Positions 23,200 to 34,118 of a stretch of DNA of 64,000 nt are shown here, piece after piece. The notes under the pieces are model-generated. The model made no database searches. It saw nothing but the letters and a program-made list of their open reading frames with translations, and had not been told where the DNA came from. Where the stretch lies: NCBI RefSeq assembly GCF_004379255.2, contig NC_056034.1, positions 37,554,887-37,618,886 of the forward strand. The letters run 5' to 3'. The stretch's first letter is position 1. Each line of letters begins with the position of its first letter. The translations under genes and the position numbers were made by a program. The stretch comes from Salvia splendens. Its lineage: Eukaryota; Streptophyta; Magnoliopsida; Lamiales; Lamiaceae.

Positions 23200-25050
23200 T
23201 ATGATTTATTAATCTATATAAATGTCATTCATATATAACATCGCATACACTACTCAATTCCATTTATTCAGAATAATCAGTACTCCATATATTATTAGCA
23301 TAGAAATTATAATCAAAATTTTATTTGAAAATTTAAGAATAACATCCAGACAATGTTGACAGAAAAATTATTGTTTTTAGATATAAATTACATTTCATAT
23401 TACGACAATATATATGATAAATGATTCCAAATTATTCGCATAGTAAGCTAGCTAGGTAGTAAAATTTAGACTGTATCCAAATAAATTGAAAAAAAATAAT
23501 CCACACTCAATCTAACCAAAACCCCCTCACTAGAGATGCTATAAGAGCTAATATTTTCGAGTTATATTTTGTACAACGTAAATTAAAAACATAAAATATT
23601 AAAGTGAATAATGTGATATCAAATTTAAAAAAATCTAGTGCGCATATGGGAACCACAAGAGAATTTGTGGATATATCTATAACAATGATTTCATTTACAT
23701 TTGTCTTCAAGACATCTATTCTAATCTAAAGTGATAGTTTATTGAAAAGTCAAAAATGCCCTTTTGACGGGAAATTGTGAAGCCTAATTTTTTACCCTTT
23801 TAATCATTTTGTGGGCATGTTATTAATTGCAGAATTTGTGTTCACACTATATACGTATATGAGTTGTGTATGTGGCAGCGTGTATCTATAATAAAAGGTA
23901 GCATCTATTGGAAAAAAAATGCTGAAATGAATTGCTTTAATTTAATGTGTTGAAATTATTTATAAATATATATTCAAGGTGGGAGAGTAGATGTGGAGGC
24001 GTGGGTTTAGTCAATTAGGGTTTAGTTTGGGCTTTTTTGTGTATTTAAAAATATGGGCTTTTAATAATATAGTAGAATTTTAAATTGAACACATTTTTAA
24101 AATTACATTTGGATTGTTATTGTATATAATAGTATATATTTTTAAAATTATTTAAATATATTAATTTAATTTAATGTGTTGAAATTACTTTATAAATATA
24201 TATTTACATTCAAGATATATATATATATATATATTTATATTTAAATTACTATAAGTAGTATACATAGTTATAATAGAGTTGATTTTGATTTATTCTACTA
24301 GCTAAGATATTGTTATTTATGACTGAGTTCTATTTCTTTTTTTATGATTCTCAAAATATTATGTTTATGAATATTATCATGCATTATTGAAATTAGTATT
24401 TATAAAAGTGAATTTATTATTTGTGAAAAATATGATTTTTGTATTTGTTTGCTCATGCCTTCTTAATTCTAAAAAACACAATTTAAATCATGAACTATGT
24501 AATCAGGTTTGATGGTACTAATAATATGGAAAAGAAAATATTTAAAAAGTTTGAACTTCATATCTTTAATTTATTTATTATTTCTAATTAGCTCTAAAAA
24601 AAATTTTGGTAGTAAACCACTCACCAAACATGACTTATAATATCACTTCACCGTTGAACTTTAATATATTAATTAATGCCAAGTTTGGAGCAGTTGAATG
24701 GATACTCACAATTTATTTTTCTTTTTAAGTATTAATAATTAAATTATTAAATTAAATTAAAATTAATAATGGTGTAGTATTTTTATTAATAATATATTTC
24801 TTTAGTTTGAATTGTTAATAGTATATATAAATTAAATGTACATATTCCAACAATATCTAAATTGATATCTAGAAATAATGCATTTAAATGACAACATAAG
24901 CGTAATATTAAGTTTATAATTTAAAAATAAATATCTTGATATGGAAAAATGATAATATGATGTCATGTGAGACTAATGATTAAAAAATAATATTATTAAT
25001 GAGATATTTATAAATAATTTTGGTATGAATTTGATTATAAAAAAAAATTA

Positions 25051-25490
25051 ACCTATGGGATGGGATGGGATGGGATGAGAACCTTCCACACCAAGTATCT
25101 CTATGGGACGGGACACCCGCAATGGGGTCTCGCCGGATTGTCCCGACGGGATGGGTCCGAGCTCCCATGCTGCCATTGGGTGCGCTCTAATAAGACACAT
25201 TGCAAATATACAAATTTATAATTGTATATTATTCTAAAAAAATTTATTAATTAAAAAAATAAAAAATAAATTAACCTATGGGATGGGATGAGATGGGATG
25301 GGATGGGATGGGATGGGATGGGATGAGAACCTTCCGCACCAAGTATCTCTATGGGACGGGACACCCGCAATGGGGTCTCGACGGATTGTCCCGACGGGAT
25401 GGGTCCGATCTCCCATGCTGCCATTGGGGGTGCTCTAATAAGACACATTGCAAATATACAAATTTATAATTGTATATTATTCTAAAAAAT
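25051..25490. repeat. Direct duplication with expanded GGGAT tracts
   Basis: A unit starting ACCTATGGGATGGGATGGG at 25051 and again at 25274 runs through GGGACGGGACACCCGCAATG to an AT-rich tail (AAGACACATTGCAAATATAC). The second copy has more GGGAT units. Each copy's right part (CCATTGGG...GCTCTAATA) resembles the inverted GAGC...CCAATGG terminus of the Harbinger-type elements here, suggesting a MITE duplicated together with its flank. Confidence 0.75.
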
Positions 25491-26013
25491 TCTATTAATT
25501 CTATATATCTTCCTAAACCATGAATTCTATTAATTTGTTGTACTTTAAAATGTTGAATTTTTTTGTAGTACATTTAATTTAACTTGAAAGGTGGTAATAG
25601 TCTATAAATCATGCATATACCTGTTAGATTTCAATATAGATGTTAGATTTCAATTTTTGAGAGATTTCAAATTGGGTTCTCCAACAGAGAAGAAATAGAA
25701 AAAAAGATATTATACTGATAATAATTCAACATACTATGGTGGAGCAATGGAAATTGTGATGTTTTTTTCCTTTTAATAAATTGGGGTGTTAAATTAATCG
25801 AGTGGAGATAACAGAATGACATTTTAATAGCCTTCTCATTTACTTCTATTTTTTTCCTTTTTTTTCTTTTTTCTTTTGGACCACTTTTTTTAATTAGTAT
25901 TTGGGTTAGCTTGGATAAAATTTGAGCGACTGGCCGGCGTCGCCCGCGACGCCTCGGGCGGCCACAGAGAATGGAAAGAAAGATAGAAGAGGCAATTAAA
26001 AAAAATCAAGGGA

Positions 26014-26415
26014 TCCAAGCCCCCTAGCTCAAGTGGTTGAGGAGGGTGGCAAAGATACCGCACCATCCAGGAGGTCTTGAGTTCGAATCCTGGATAGCGC
26101 AACTTGGGATTAATTTCCCCTGTGGGCCTTTGCAAGGCTGGTTGCCTTGGGGCTTGGCAAGCTGATGGGCCTGGAACCCGTCTCGGGTGGCGGCTGTTCA
26201 TGGGCGTAGACCCGTCTCGGGTGGCGCCGTCTCAGATGGCGGCTGTTCACGGGCGTAGACCCGCCGGAGGTACCCGGCTGGTTGGCGGCCTGTCTACGAA
26301 CCACAAGGGTGGCAGCCTGTCTACGAACCACGAGGTGCTGGGGAAGGGCTGGTTAGCTTGCCGAATGTATCTCGAACTCCTAAATATGTATGTCCAGAGG
26401 AAAACAAAATAAAAA
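26014..26415 (+). mobile_element. tRNA-derived SINE with perfect-type target duplication
   Basis: Pol III promoter boxes are visible: A box TAGCTCAAGTGG at 26025-26036 and B box GAGTTCGAATCC at 26079-26090. The body continues about 330 bp and ends in an A-rich tail. AATTAAAAAAAATCAAGGGA flanks it at 25994-26013 and again (with one extra A) at 26416-26436, a typical LINE-mobilised target duplication. Internally, GGGCGTAGACCCG-type segments repeat (about 26195-26265). Confidence 0.85.
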
Positions 26416-26920
26416 AATTAAAAAAAAATCAAGGGAGAGAAACATGGATTAACTTAATTTTTTTATTTAAATAGCTAGGTATAATATATTTTTTCGATTA
26501 AAACTATTGAGCTATTTATTTTTTCAAATTATATAATTTCTTCCTCTTTAATTCGTAGTCGCACATTTTCCTTTACTTGCATATCTTATTCTAACTAACA
26601 CGTACTATTTGATCTTTAGTCGCACATCTTCTATTTATCGTTTATTTTATTTTATTTTGCTCCACTCATATCAAATTAAAATTGTGTAGCATCATTTGTC
26701 GAATATGAAATATTTCATTTAGAAGGGGTTTAGAGATGCACATTTTTCTTTTTGTTATTGTTTATAGTGTTATGAATACTTAGTGTAATTAATACATATT
26801 CTTAATTATAAACATCATTATATTTTTTTTATGATCTTTTTTTAATCTACTTACCTTAGAAGATATCTTTAATGTTTAAAAATTTTATGTCCCGTGCATA
26901 GCACGGGTGAAAACACTAAT

Positions 26921-27966
26921 TCTTCAAAGCTAAGGTTGACTGATGTTAACATTTCATAAATGAAATATTGAACGAAACAAAATTGCTCGCGCCAGAAGAC
27001 AAATTACAGATCAAACTTATTTTCAAAAGAAGGAAGAAAGAAATAAGTCGAAAGGCTTATAATAATGATCGATAACTACTATAATTATGTCCATCCTATT
27101 ATATCATGATAATAAAATATTCAGTCAGTTCAAGCGAGAATATCATCTTCTTTTGTAAAGGACAAAAAGGAAAACATGCGACAATATTAATACCCTTATT
27201 TTGCACAAAAAAAAACGTACTCCCTATAAGATAATAATAAGTTGAGTAGGACAAGAAAGATAAGAATAGAATATTCGAATTATATTTTATTTATTTTATA
27301 GGACAGAGGTAAACAAAATACATTGTGTACGATTTTTCCAAAATAAATTCAAATTGCTAAAATTGGCCGTACACATCTGGAAGATTATACGGCCCAAATT
27401 TAGTACTACTAGTATTTTAATTTTCTAAATAATAAGTATTTCATATATATCAAAAACCAACATGGATAATCACGAGGAGCGATCAATTGTTAACTCATCA
27501 TTTAATTGCTAACCACAACTAATTTAAGACTATAGAATTTTAGAAATCTTATAGTCTAAAATTTGCCACCTGTAATTTTCATTTTTATTAATTAAATCGA
27601 AAAAGATAAAAAACTACCAAATTAGGGGTTTGGATGAAAATGTCAATATAGTGTTTCGAAAATATTAACACAAAGCTTTAAGAATGTCAACACAATGCTT
27701 TGAGAATGTTAACACATTGCTTATATTGACATTCTACATGTATTGTATTAATATATTTTATATACTATGTTGATATTTGTTGAGGTAAAAATTGAAATTT
27801 TTGATTTTTTTTTTCAAATTTTGACGTCGAAACATATGCAAGTGAGATCTCGTTAGAATCCTTATGAAAGTATCTTTAATTTGATATATGTTGTGCCAAA
27901 ACATAATTTAAATCGAGAAAGTTATATGCGTTTTAAAGTTATGAGATATTTTTCAAAAGTTAGTTA
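26921..27966. other. AT-rich intergenic region with short direct repeats
   Basis: No gene. At about 27640-27722 a degenerate unit of about 23-24 bp (AATGTCAACACAATGCTTTG) occurs four times. Confidence 0.5.
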
Positions 27967-27969
27967 TAA

Positions 27970-30018
27970 GAGCATCTCCAATGGCGGCGTCGGTACCGGC
28001 ACGCCGATTTTTTCGCGGACGCCGATGCTGACGCCGAACTATTGCGAGCGGCGTCGTCGAAATCGGCGTGCCCACGCCGATTCTTGGGCTGACGCCGATC
28101 CTCACGGCGCCATTGTAGGCCCCGGATCGGCGTCAGACCGGCGTCAGATTTTTAATTTTTTTTAAAATTTTCCGAAACACTATATATACGCGCTTTGGAC
28201 GTCATTTTCATTCGCACCGCTTGTTTTAACGAGTACTCTCTCTATCTTAATTTCTGTACAAGATCAACAACGAGAAATGGAGAACAACTACGAAGGTACT
28301 CCAGTGACGACCGAGTCTCAGACTCCCCCGACTCCCGGGGGAGTGTCTCAGACTCCCCCGGCTCCCGTGGTAGGTGGTTGGCCTCCGATGACCGGGTACC
28401 ACAACATGTACCCGTGGCAGCAGATGATGCCACCGATGGCCGCCGGGGGAAGTGTGCCGGCTTGGTAGGGGGTACCGCCGATGCAACCCCCTATGCAGAT
28501 GATGCCGGGGTGGGCACCTGGGATGCAGCCACCGGCGCAGCAGATGATGCAACCGCCGCAGGGGACGCCCGGTTTGGAAAACGTCTATTGGCCGTCTTTT
28601 GATTTTTCCGCCGGTTCTTCGCACACATCGACCCCAACGGATGCACAGTACACGCAGTATGAGACCTTCTCCTTAGAGGAGTTGGGTTTTGATATTAACG
28701 AGGTTCCGGAAACTCCCATTTAAAGCCGAGGAGTAGGACGGGGTCGGAGCGCCCCTAAGAAGAAAGGCAAGGCGAAGAAGGTCGGCGAGTCGTCGCAGCC
28801 GGATGAGGATAGCCGGGTCCGGAGGAAGTGGACGGATGCGGAGAACGTTGCGCTGGCCAAGGCGTGGGTGAGTGTATGCGATGATTCTCTCGTTTGAAAC
28901 AACCAGAGGATCGTCAACTTGTGGGCCAAGATAGCCGCAGCCTATAGGACATTTTGCCCTGAAGGGAGACCGCTCACCGGGGAGGAGTGCAGGAAGTGCT
29001 GGGACCGCATCAGGTCTGGCGTCTCTCGATTTTCGGGTTTGTACGCCAACGCCCTCCGCATGCAGACCAGTGGCCAAATAGAGGAAGAATGCAAGAGGAT
29101 TGCGGAGAGAGCCTACCCCGATCCGCACGGGAAGTACTTTGAGTTCACCTACTGGAACTGCTAACTTATGCTCAACGAGTCGGAGAAATTCCGGGCAGGT
29201 GTCGACGCTGGCTGGCCGAAGAAGCAGAAACTGAACTATACCGGTGAGTATAGCGGCAGCAGCGGTGGTTCCCACGACCTCCCCGAGACGGCCCAGGAGG
29301 TCCCGATCCCTCGTTCGTTCGGTCGCCGACCTCGCCTAGTTGGCCAAAGGCGGGCGCAACAGGATGCGAGGGGGGCACCCCGAGGTCCCAGGAGGTCCAG
29401 TCGGCATCCCCCCTCGGCAGGTCCATCGAGGAGCTCAAATTCTTCACGCGTCAACAAACGCGCGCTCAAATGGTGAAGACGTTAGCCGACTTCCGGACGG
29501 CGGTGGACCCCGAGGAGAATGCTTATCTTCGCGTATTGCTCCGGAGCATGCGTGAAGAATTGGAGGGGTTTCAGAGGGATACCAGCGGGAGTAGCCGCGA
29601 CGTTGGTGGCGACGGAGGCGACGGCGGCGACGACGAAGGGCTGGGTGACGACGGAGGCGAGGACGGCGGCGAGGAGTGATTTTTTATGTAATTTTTTTAT
29701 TGTACTTTTTAATTTTTGTACTTTTTTTTTAAATTAATGTACTTTTTTTAAAATTATTGTACTTTTTAAATTTTAATAGTATTATTCAATTTTCCCGTAT
29801 TTATCTCGTAAATTAAATTCCGTATGTTGCTACGATTGTAAATTAAATTATATAATAGTTATTAGTGATGTGGATAGGCTATGAGAAGGCTATGTGAGGG
29901 CTATTGGATGTCCAGTTGCATGTCCAGATGATGTGTCAGGAGGATTTTAGTGCCGATGATGTGACAGTGGGAAGGCTATGTGTGGGCTATTGGATGTCCT
30001 CCACCATTGGAGATGCTC
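27970..30018 (+). mobile_element. PIF/Harbinger element carrying only the Myb-like partner gene (copy 1)
   Basis: Left end GAGCATCTCCAATGGCGG, right end CCACCATTGGAGATGCTC, inverted complements. The left flank is TAA (27967-27969) and the right CAA (30019-30021), one mismatch. The element has its own TATA box (TATATATA, about 28180), a leader, one broken Myb/SANT-like gene and an AT-rich 3' part. There is no transposase. Confidence 0.85.
28277..29679 (+). pseudogene. Harbinger Myb/SANT-like ORF1 protein, disabled
   Basis: PIF/Harbinger elements of plants encode a Myb/SANT-like DNA-binding partner that works with the transposase. From the ATG at 28277 (MENNYEG...) the frame has Pro/Met/Gln-rich low-complexity sequence, then APKKKGKAKKVGESSQP (basic, nuclear-localisation-like), KWTDAENVALAKAWVSVCDD and RIRSGVSRFSGLYANALRMQ, the SANT-like region. 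The same frame is stopped at 28466, 28721, about 28896 and 29162, and a frameshift near 29380 moves the C-terminal MVKTLADFRTAVDPEE segment to another frame, ending at 29679 in an Asp/Gly-rich tail. The sister copy at 30.5-31.9 kb is far better preserved. Confidence 0.82.
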
Positions 30019-30218
30019 CAACTAATTTGTTGTAAATTGACCTTAATACCCTTATTGACGTTTTTGTTGATCGTATTGACATTCCGGGGCTGATGATCTA
30101 GGCCCTTGATTTGAATATCAAATGACTATTATTTAATTATAGTTAACAATTAAATATTGAGTTAGCAATATAACACTCCCATACTAATCATATATTATAT
30201 TTCTTAATTATTCTATTA

Positions 30219-32277
30219 GAGCATCCACAATGGCGCCTAGCGCACCGCCTAGCCGAGCGCCGGCGCTAGGCGAACCATTGGAGAATCCGAAAACCGCCGA
30301 GCGGTTTTTCGAAAATCAATTTCACCTTGCGCTAGGCGGTCGAAAACCGCTGGGCTATGCGCTGGGCGATCCGCTCGGCTCCATTACAGCGCACGGATCG
30401 CCCAGCGCATAGCCCAGCGGATTTTTTTTTCGAAACACTATATATACGCGATTTGCACTTCATTTTCATTCGTACCACTTGTATTAACGAGTACTCTCTC
30501 TATCTTAATTTCTGTACAAGATCAACACCGAGAAATAGATTTGAACAACGAGCCTAGTTCAGGGACGAGCGGTTCTCAAACTCCCCCAATCCCCGTTGGA
30601 GGCGGATGGAATCAGATGCCCGGGTACTACAACATGTACCCGTGGCAGCAGATGCTACCCGGGATGCCGACTGGAGGGAGTCCGCCGGAGGGGTTCCCAG
30701 CGATGCGGGGTTGGGCACCCAATATGCAGATGATGCCGGGGTGGGCACCCAATATGCAGATGATACTCGGGGGAGGTTCGGCGACGCAGGGGACACCGGG
30801 GGCGTACCGGCGACGCAGGTGACGCGGGGGGACGTCTATCGCCCCAGTTTGGATTTTTTGACTGCTTCGTCGCACACATCGACCCCAACGGATGCGCAGT
30901 TCACGCCCAGCGGTTTTGATGATTTTGCGTTGTCGGATTTGGGGTTTGATAGTCTCGGAGTTCCAGAAACTCCCGTTCAAACGGGGGGAGCAGTGCAGGG
31001 TAGTGGCGCCCCAAAGAAGAAGGGCAAGGGAAAGAAGGTCGGGGAGTCGTCGCAGCCGGGTGGGGATGACCCCACGGTACGGAGAAGGTGGACGGACGAG
31101 GAGAATGTTGCGCTGTCAAAGGCGTGGGTGAGTGTTTGCGACGATCCTCTTGTTTCTAATAACCAGAGGATCGTCAACGTGTGGGGCAAGGTAGCAGCAG
31201 CCTACCAGCTATTTTGCCCGGAGAGGAGGCCACACAACGGGGAGGATTGCCGGAAGGTGTGGAACCGAATCAGGGCTGCCGTCTCCCGATTTTCGGGTTT
31301 GTACGCCAACGCCCTCCGCATGCAGAGTAGTGGCCAAATGGAGGACGACTGCAGGAGGATAACGGAGAAAGCCTTCCCCCAGCCCGGGTTGTATAAGGAC
31401 TTCACCTACTGGAACTGCTATCTTGTGCTGAACGACTCCGAGAAATTCCGAGTAGGTGTCGACGCTGGATGGCCGAAGAAGCAACGATTGAACTATACCC
31501 GGGATTACAGCGGCAGCAGCGGTGGTTCCCACGACCTCCCCGAGACGGACCAGGTGCTCCCCAACCCTCGTTCGTTCGGCCGCCGACCTCGCCCGACTGG
31601 GCAAAATCGGGCGCAACGGGAGGCGAGGGGGGTCGCCGGGGGTTCCCAGGAGGTCCAGTCGGCATCCCCCTTTGACCGCCAGTCTACAGAGGATCTCAAG
31701 TACTTCGCGCGTCAACAAACGCGCCAGATGATGGTGAAGACGTTAGCCGAATGGCGAGCGGCAACGGACCCCCAGGAGAAGAGATTTCTCTTCACATTGC
31801 TCGAGAGCATGAATGACGATCTGCGTGGAGGCGGCAGCGGCGGTGGCAGCGGAGGCGGCGGTGGCAGCAGAGGCGGCGGTGACAGTGGCGACGGAGGCGG
31901 CGGTGGCGACGGCGACGACGGAGACGGAGGCGAGGGAGCCGACGTGTGATTTTTTTTAAGCAATGTACTTTTTCGATTATGAATGTAATTTTTTTTATTA
32001 ATGTACTTTTTAAAAAATTTTGTACTTTTTTAATTTATTGTACTTTTTTTAAAAAAATTAAAATAGTATTATTAATGTTTCTCGTATATGTCTCGTAAAT
32101 TAAATTCCGTATATTGTGTTATTAGTGATATGCTATTGATGTGGCTGGGCTATTTATGATATGGCTAGGCTATGGATGAGCTATTTCTGATGTGGCAGGA
32201 GGATTTTTAGTATTGATGATGTGGCAGGAAGAGTTTGTGGCTGTGCTATGACTGGGCTATAACTATGGTGGATGCTC
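30219..32277 (+). mobile_element. PIF/Harbinger element carrying only the Myb-like partner gene (copy 2)
   Basis: Left end GAGCATCCACAATGG, right end CTATGGTGGATGCTC, with a perfect TTA duplication (30216-30218 and 32278-32280). It is 2059 bp and colinear with copy 1: TATATATA at 30439, the leader TACTCTCTCTATCTTAATTT and the Myb-like gene. It is only 200 bp from copy 1 and in the same orientation. Confidence 0.9.
30541..31949 (+). pseudogene. Harbinger Myb/SANT-like ORF1 protein, nearly intact
   Basis: Compared with copy 1, the start codon ATG has become ATA just upstream of 30541, and the N-terminal Pro/Met-rich frame (from 30541) shifts near 30800. From there to 31949 a single frame is open: TDAQF, GAPKKKGKGKKVGESSQP, RRWTDEENVALSKAWVSVCD, RKVWNRIRAAVSRFSGLYAN, DFTYWNCYLVLNDSEKFRVG, KTLAEWRAATDPQEKRFLF and a Gly/Asp-rich tail of about 45 residues. 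An ATG at 30606 opens this downstream frame for 447 residues, but its first 65 or so residues are out of the ancestral frame. So a long protein could still be made from 30606. I call it a pseudogene because both start and frame are altered. Confidence 0.75.
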
Positions 32278-32280
32278 TTA

Positions 32281-32440
32281 TAACTCGAGCAATTGAAAAT
32301 ATAATTTGAGGAAACGTGGAAATGAGATATATTCTTAATTATTCTATTATAACTATAATTTGAGGAAACGTGGAAATGAGATATATTCTTAATTATTCTA
32401 TTATAACTCGAGCAATTGAAAATATAATTTGAGTGAAATG
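32281..32440. repeat. Tandem repeats at the copy 2 insertion site
   Basis: TTCTTAATTATTCTATTATA followed by CGAGCAATTGAAAATATAAT and GAGGAAACGTGGAAATGAG recurs about three times. The sequence left of 30216 (ATATTTCTTAATTATTCTAT) belongs to the same array, so copy 2 landed inside it. Confidence 0.75.
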
Positions 32441-32780
32441 AGATATAGGAGTACATATTTCTTCAATTGGATTGAGACAGTCGATTGTATGCTAGCGATG
32501 TGCACGTTGCTGTGTCGTATATGATGTGTGTGATTGTGAATGTGATTGATCTCATAATTAATTAGTACATATTGTCAGTTTACATAAGCCGTCAATTGTA
32601 CCATTTAATATGACACACATGATACAAATGAATACGGAGTATATTTTTCTGAAATTCTCTTTTAATCATTTAAATAATTTACACTATCACAAATTACAAC
32701 TCACATTAATTATAAATTGAGTTAATTTATGGATTATATCCCCATCTTGCACTTTGATAATTATGTATGTCCAACGACTC

Positions 32781-32930
32781 TCACATTAATAATAGGTCGA
32801 TATAGATTATAGATCATATAGTATTGAACAAATATTAGTGATAGGTGATAGAGGTTCACATTAATAATAGGTCGATATAGATTATAGATCATATAGTATT
32901 GAACAAATAATAGTGATAGGTGAGAGAGGT
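32781..32930. repeat. Tandem duplication (2 x 75 bp) across the Athila-like element's left junction
   Basis: TCACATTAATAATAGGTCGA begins both copies (32781 and 32856). The first copy ends ATAGG-TGATAGAGG, which contains the first nine bases of the adjacent LTR, so the duplication happened after the retroelement inserted. Confidence 0.8.
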
Positions 32931-34118
32931 AGAGAAATGAGACGTGAGGTCAAACAGGCCTAGAGGATTCACTTGACCGCTAAGCCTAGGGACTCTCTAA
33001 ACTATCTGACTGCATAAACATGCGATGGGGACCATTTTCTCAAATGAACTAGTACAGTGGAAAAGCTGCAAAAAGCAAATAACACAGATGACGGATACGA
33101 CTTCTAATTAACTTCTACCTTTATCTTCTCCAATAGTCAAGATAACAGAAACGAAAACAAAGCATCAACATATGAAAACAGAGCAATAACAAATTCGACT
33201 TCAAACGTTACGATCAAATACGAAACGACTAGAACTAAACTACTAGGCCGAGCAAACAAACAGAAAACAGTAAACATCCATAACCATGCAATATTCAGAA
33301 CATCCCGACTCAGATCCACAACTCCGTTTAACAATTCAACCCAGATCAACCAAAAACCAACTCCAATACGTCAAATCCATACAACTCAACTCCGATTCAA
33401 CGAAAAATTAACTTTGATCAAACCGATTTCCACTCAAAATCAAACATCAATTGCGAAAAGCATCCAAAATAGTAAAGACCAACAATCAAACATCAGAATC
33501 AGCTAAACAGATAATATAAACTTCCATAACTACGATATTTCAGGTTCAACACAGAAACAATAAACGCCGAGCTTCTAAAACGGTGAAGTCTCAGCTTAAA
33601 ACGACAGATAAGTGCTTAAGTGCGCAGAGAAATGTGTGTGAAGTGTTGAGCTAAGAACAAAAATGTAAATGATGATCCGTCTTCCCCTCTCTTCATGTTG
33701 TCTCTATTTATAGTTGAGGCTCAAACTTCTAGGGTAGTTTCTCTGCTGAATTGTCGATTTTTCCCTCCTAGAAAGTCCTTCAAAAAGATACTTTTCCGCT
33801 CACAGCTGCTTCCTCGATCTCCTAGGTTAGGTTGCAAATTGGCTTCTTCACTCCTCTTTTCCTTCAATTTCCTCTGCCTGGTAGATTTTTCCTTCTGTTT
33901 CCTTAACCTGGCAGATTCTCTACACGCCTAGCGGTAAAGGGTGCTGGATACCGCGTCCATCCTGGAGGTCTCGAGTTCGAACCCTGGATGGCGTAATTTG
34001 TCTTTCCTCCTTGTTATAGGAGTTGATTTGTAATTTCCTCCTTCATATATATGATATAAATATATGAAGTTAATTTTATTTAAAAAAAAAAAACCGATGC
34101 ATGAAATTGGCCTTATCA
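32921..34118 (-). repeat. Athila-like 3' LTR (with SINE)
   Basis: It aligns to the 5' LTR at 43332-44854 but lacks an internal block of about 320 bp after GACTCTCTAAACTATCTGA and carries a SINE near its U3 end. The TATA box TATAAATA on the minus strand is at 33705-33712. A run AGTGTGAGCAG precedes it on the minus strand. Confidence 0.88.
33928..34094 (+). mobile_element. tRNA-derived SINE inside the Athila-like 3' LTR
   Basis: An A-box-like TAGCGGTAAAGG and a B box GAGTTCGAACCC are followed by a short body and an A12 tail (34082-34093). The block CCATCCTGGAGGTCTCGAG matches CCATCCAGGAGGTCTTGAG in the SINE at 26014, so both belong to one family, but this copy is shorter. It replaces about 55 bp that the 5' LTR still has, so the insertion was accompanied by loss, and no clean target duplication was found. 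Confidence 0.65.

Larger units (their letters stand above)
23885..26919 (+). mobile_element. Probable non-autonomous Helitron
   Basis: The right end has the Helitron signature: a hairpin CCCGTGC-ATA-GCACGGG (26891-26907), eight bases, then CTAA followed by host T. A matching left end is TCTATAATAAAAGG at 23885 preceded by host A. Helitrons insert between A and T, start with TC and end with CTRR. The 3' terminus is well supported; the 5' end is a best guess among several TC sites. No Rep/helicase sequence is present. Inside lie a duplicated GGGAT-rich unit and a SINE. Confidence 0.5.

Noticed and set aside
25280..25330. GGGAT repeats as telomere-like DNA
   Set aside because: The unit is pentameric and internal to a duplicated MITE-like segment; it is not the plant TTTAGGG repeat.
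26025..26090. Possible tRNA gene (A and B boxes)
   Set aside because: It cannot fold a proper cloverleaf, continues into a long body with an A-rich tail, and has a 20 bp flanking duplication; it is a SINE.
27640..27722. Short direct repeats as a CRISPR-like array
   Set aside because: Units are contiguous and degenerate, with no spacers; this is a plant genome.
28673..29275. 200-residue minus-strand open frame in Myb-type copy 1
   Set aside because: It is antisense to the SANT-like gene, and the same antisense frame in copy 2 is of similar origin. No domain is recognisable.
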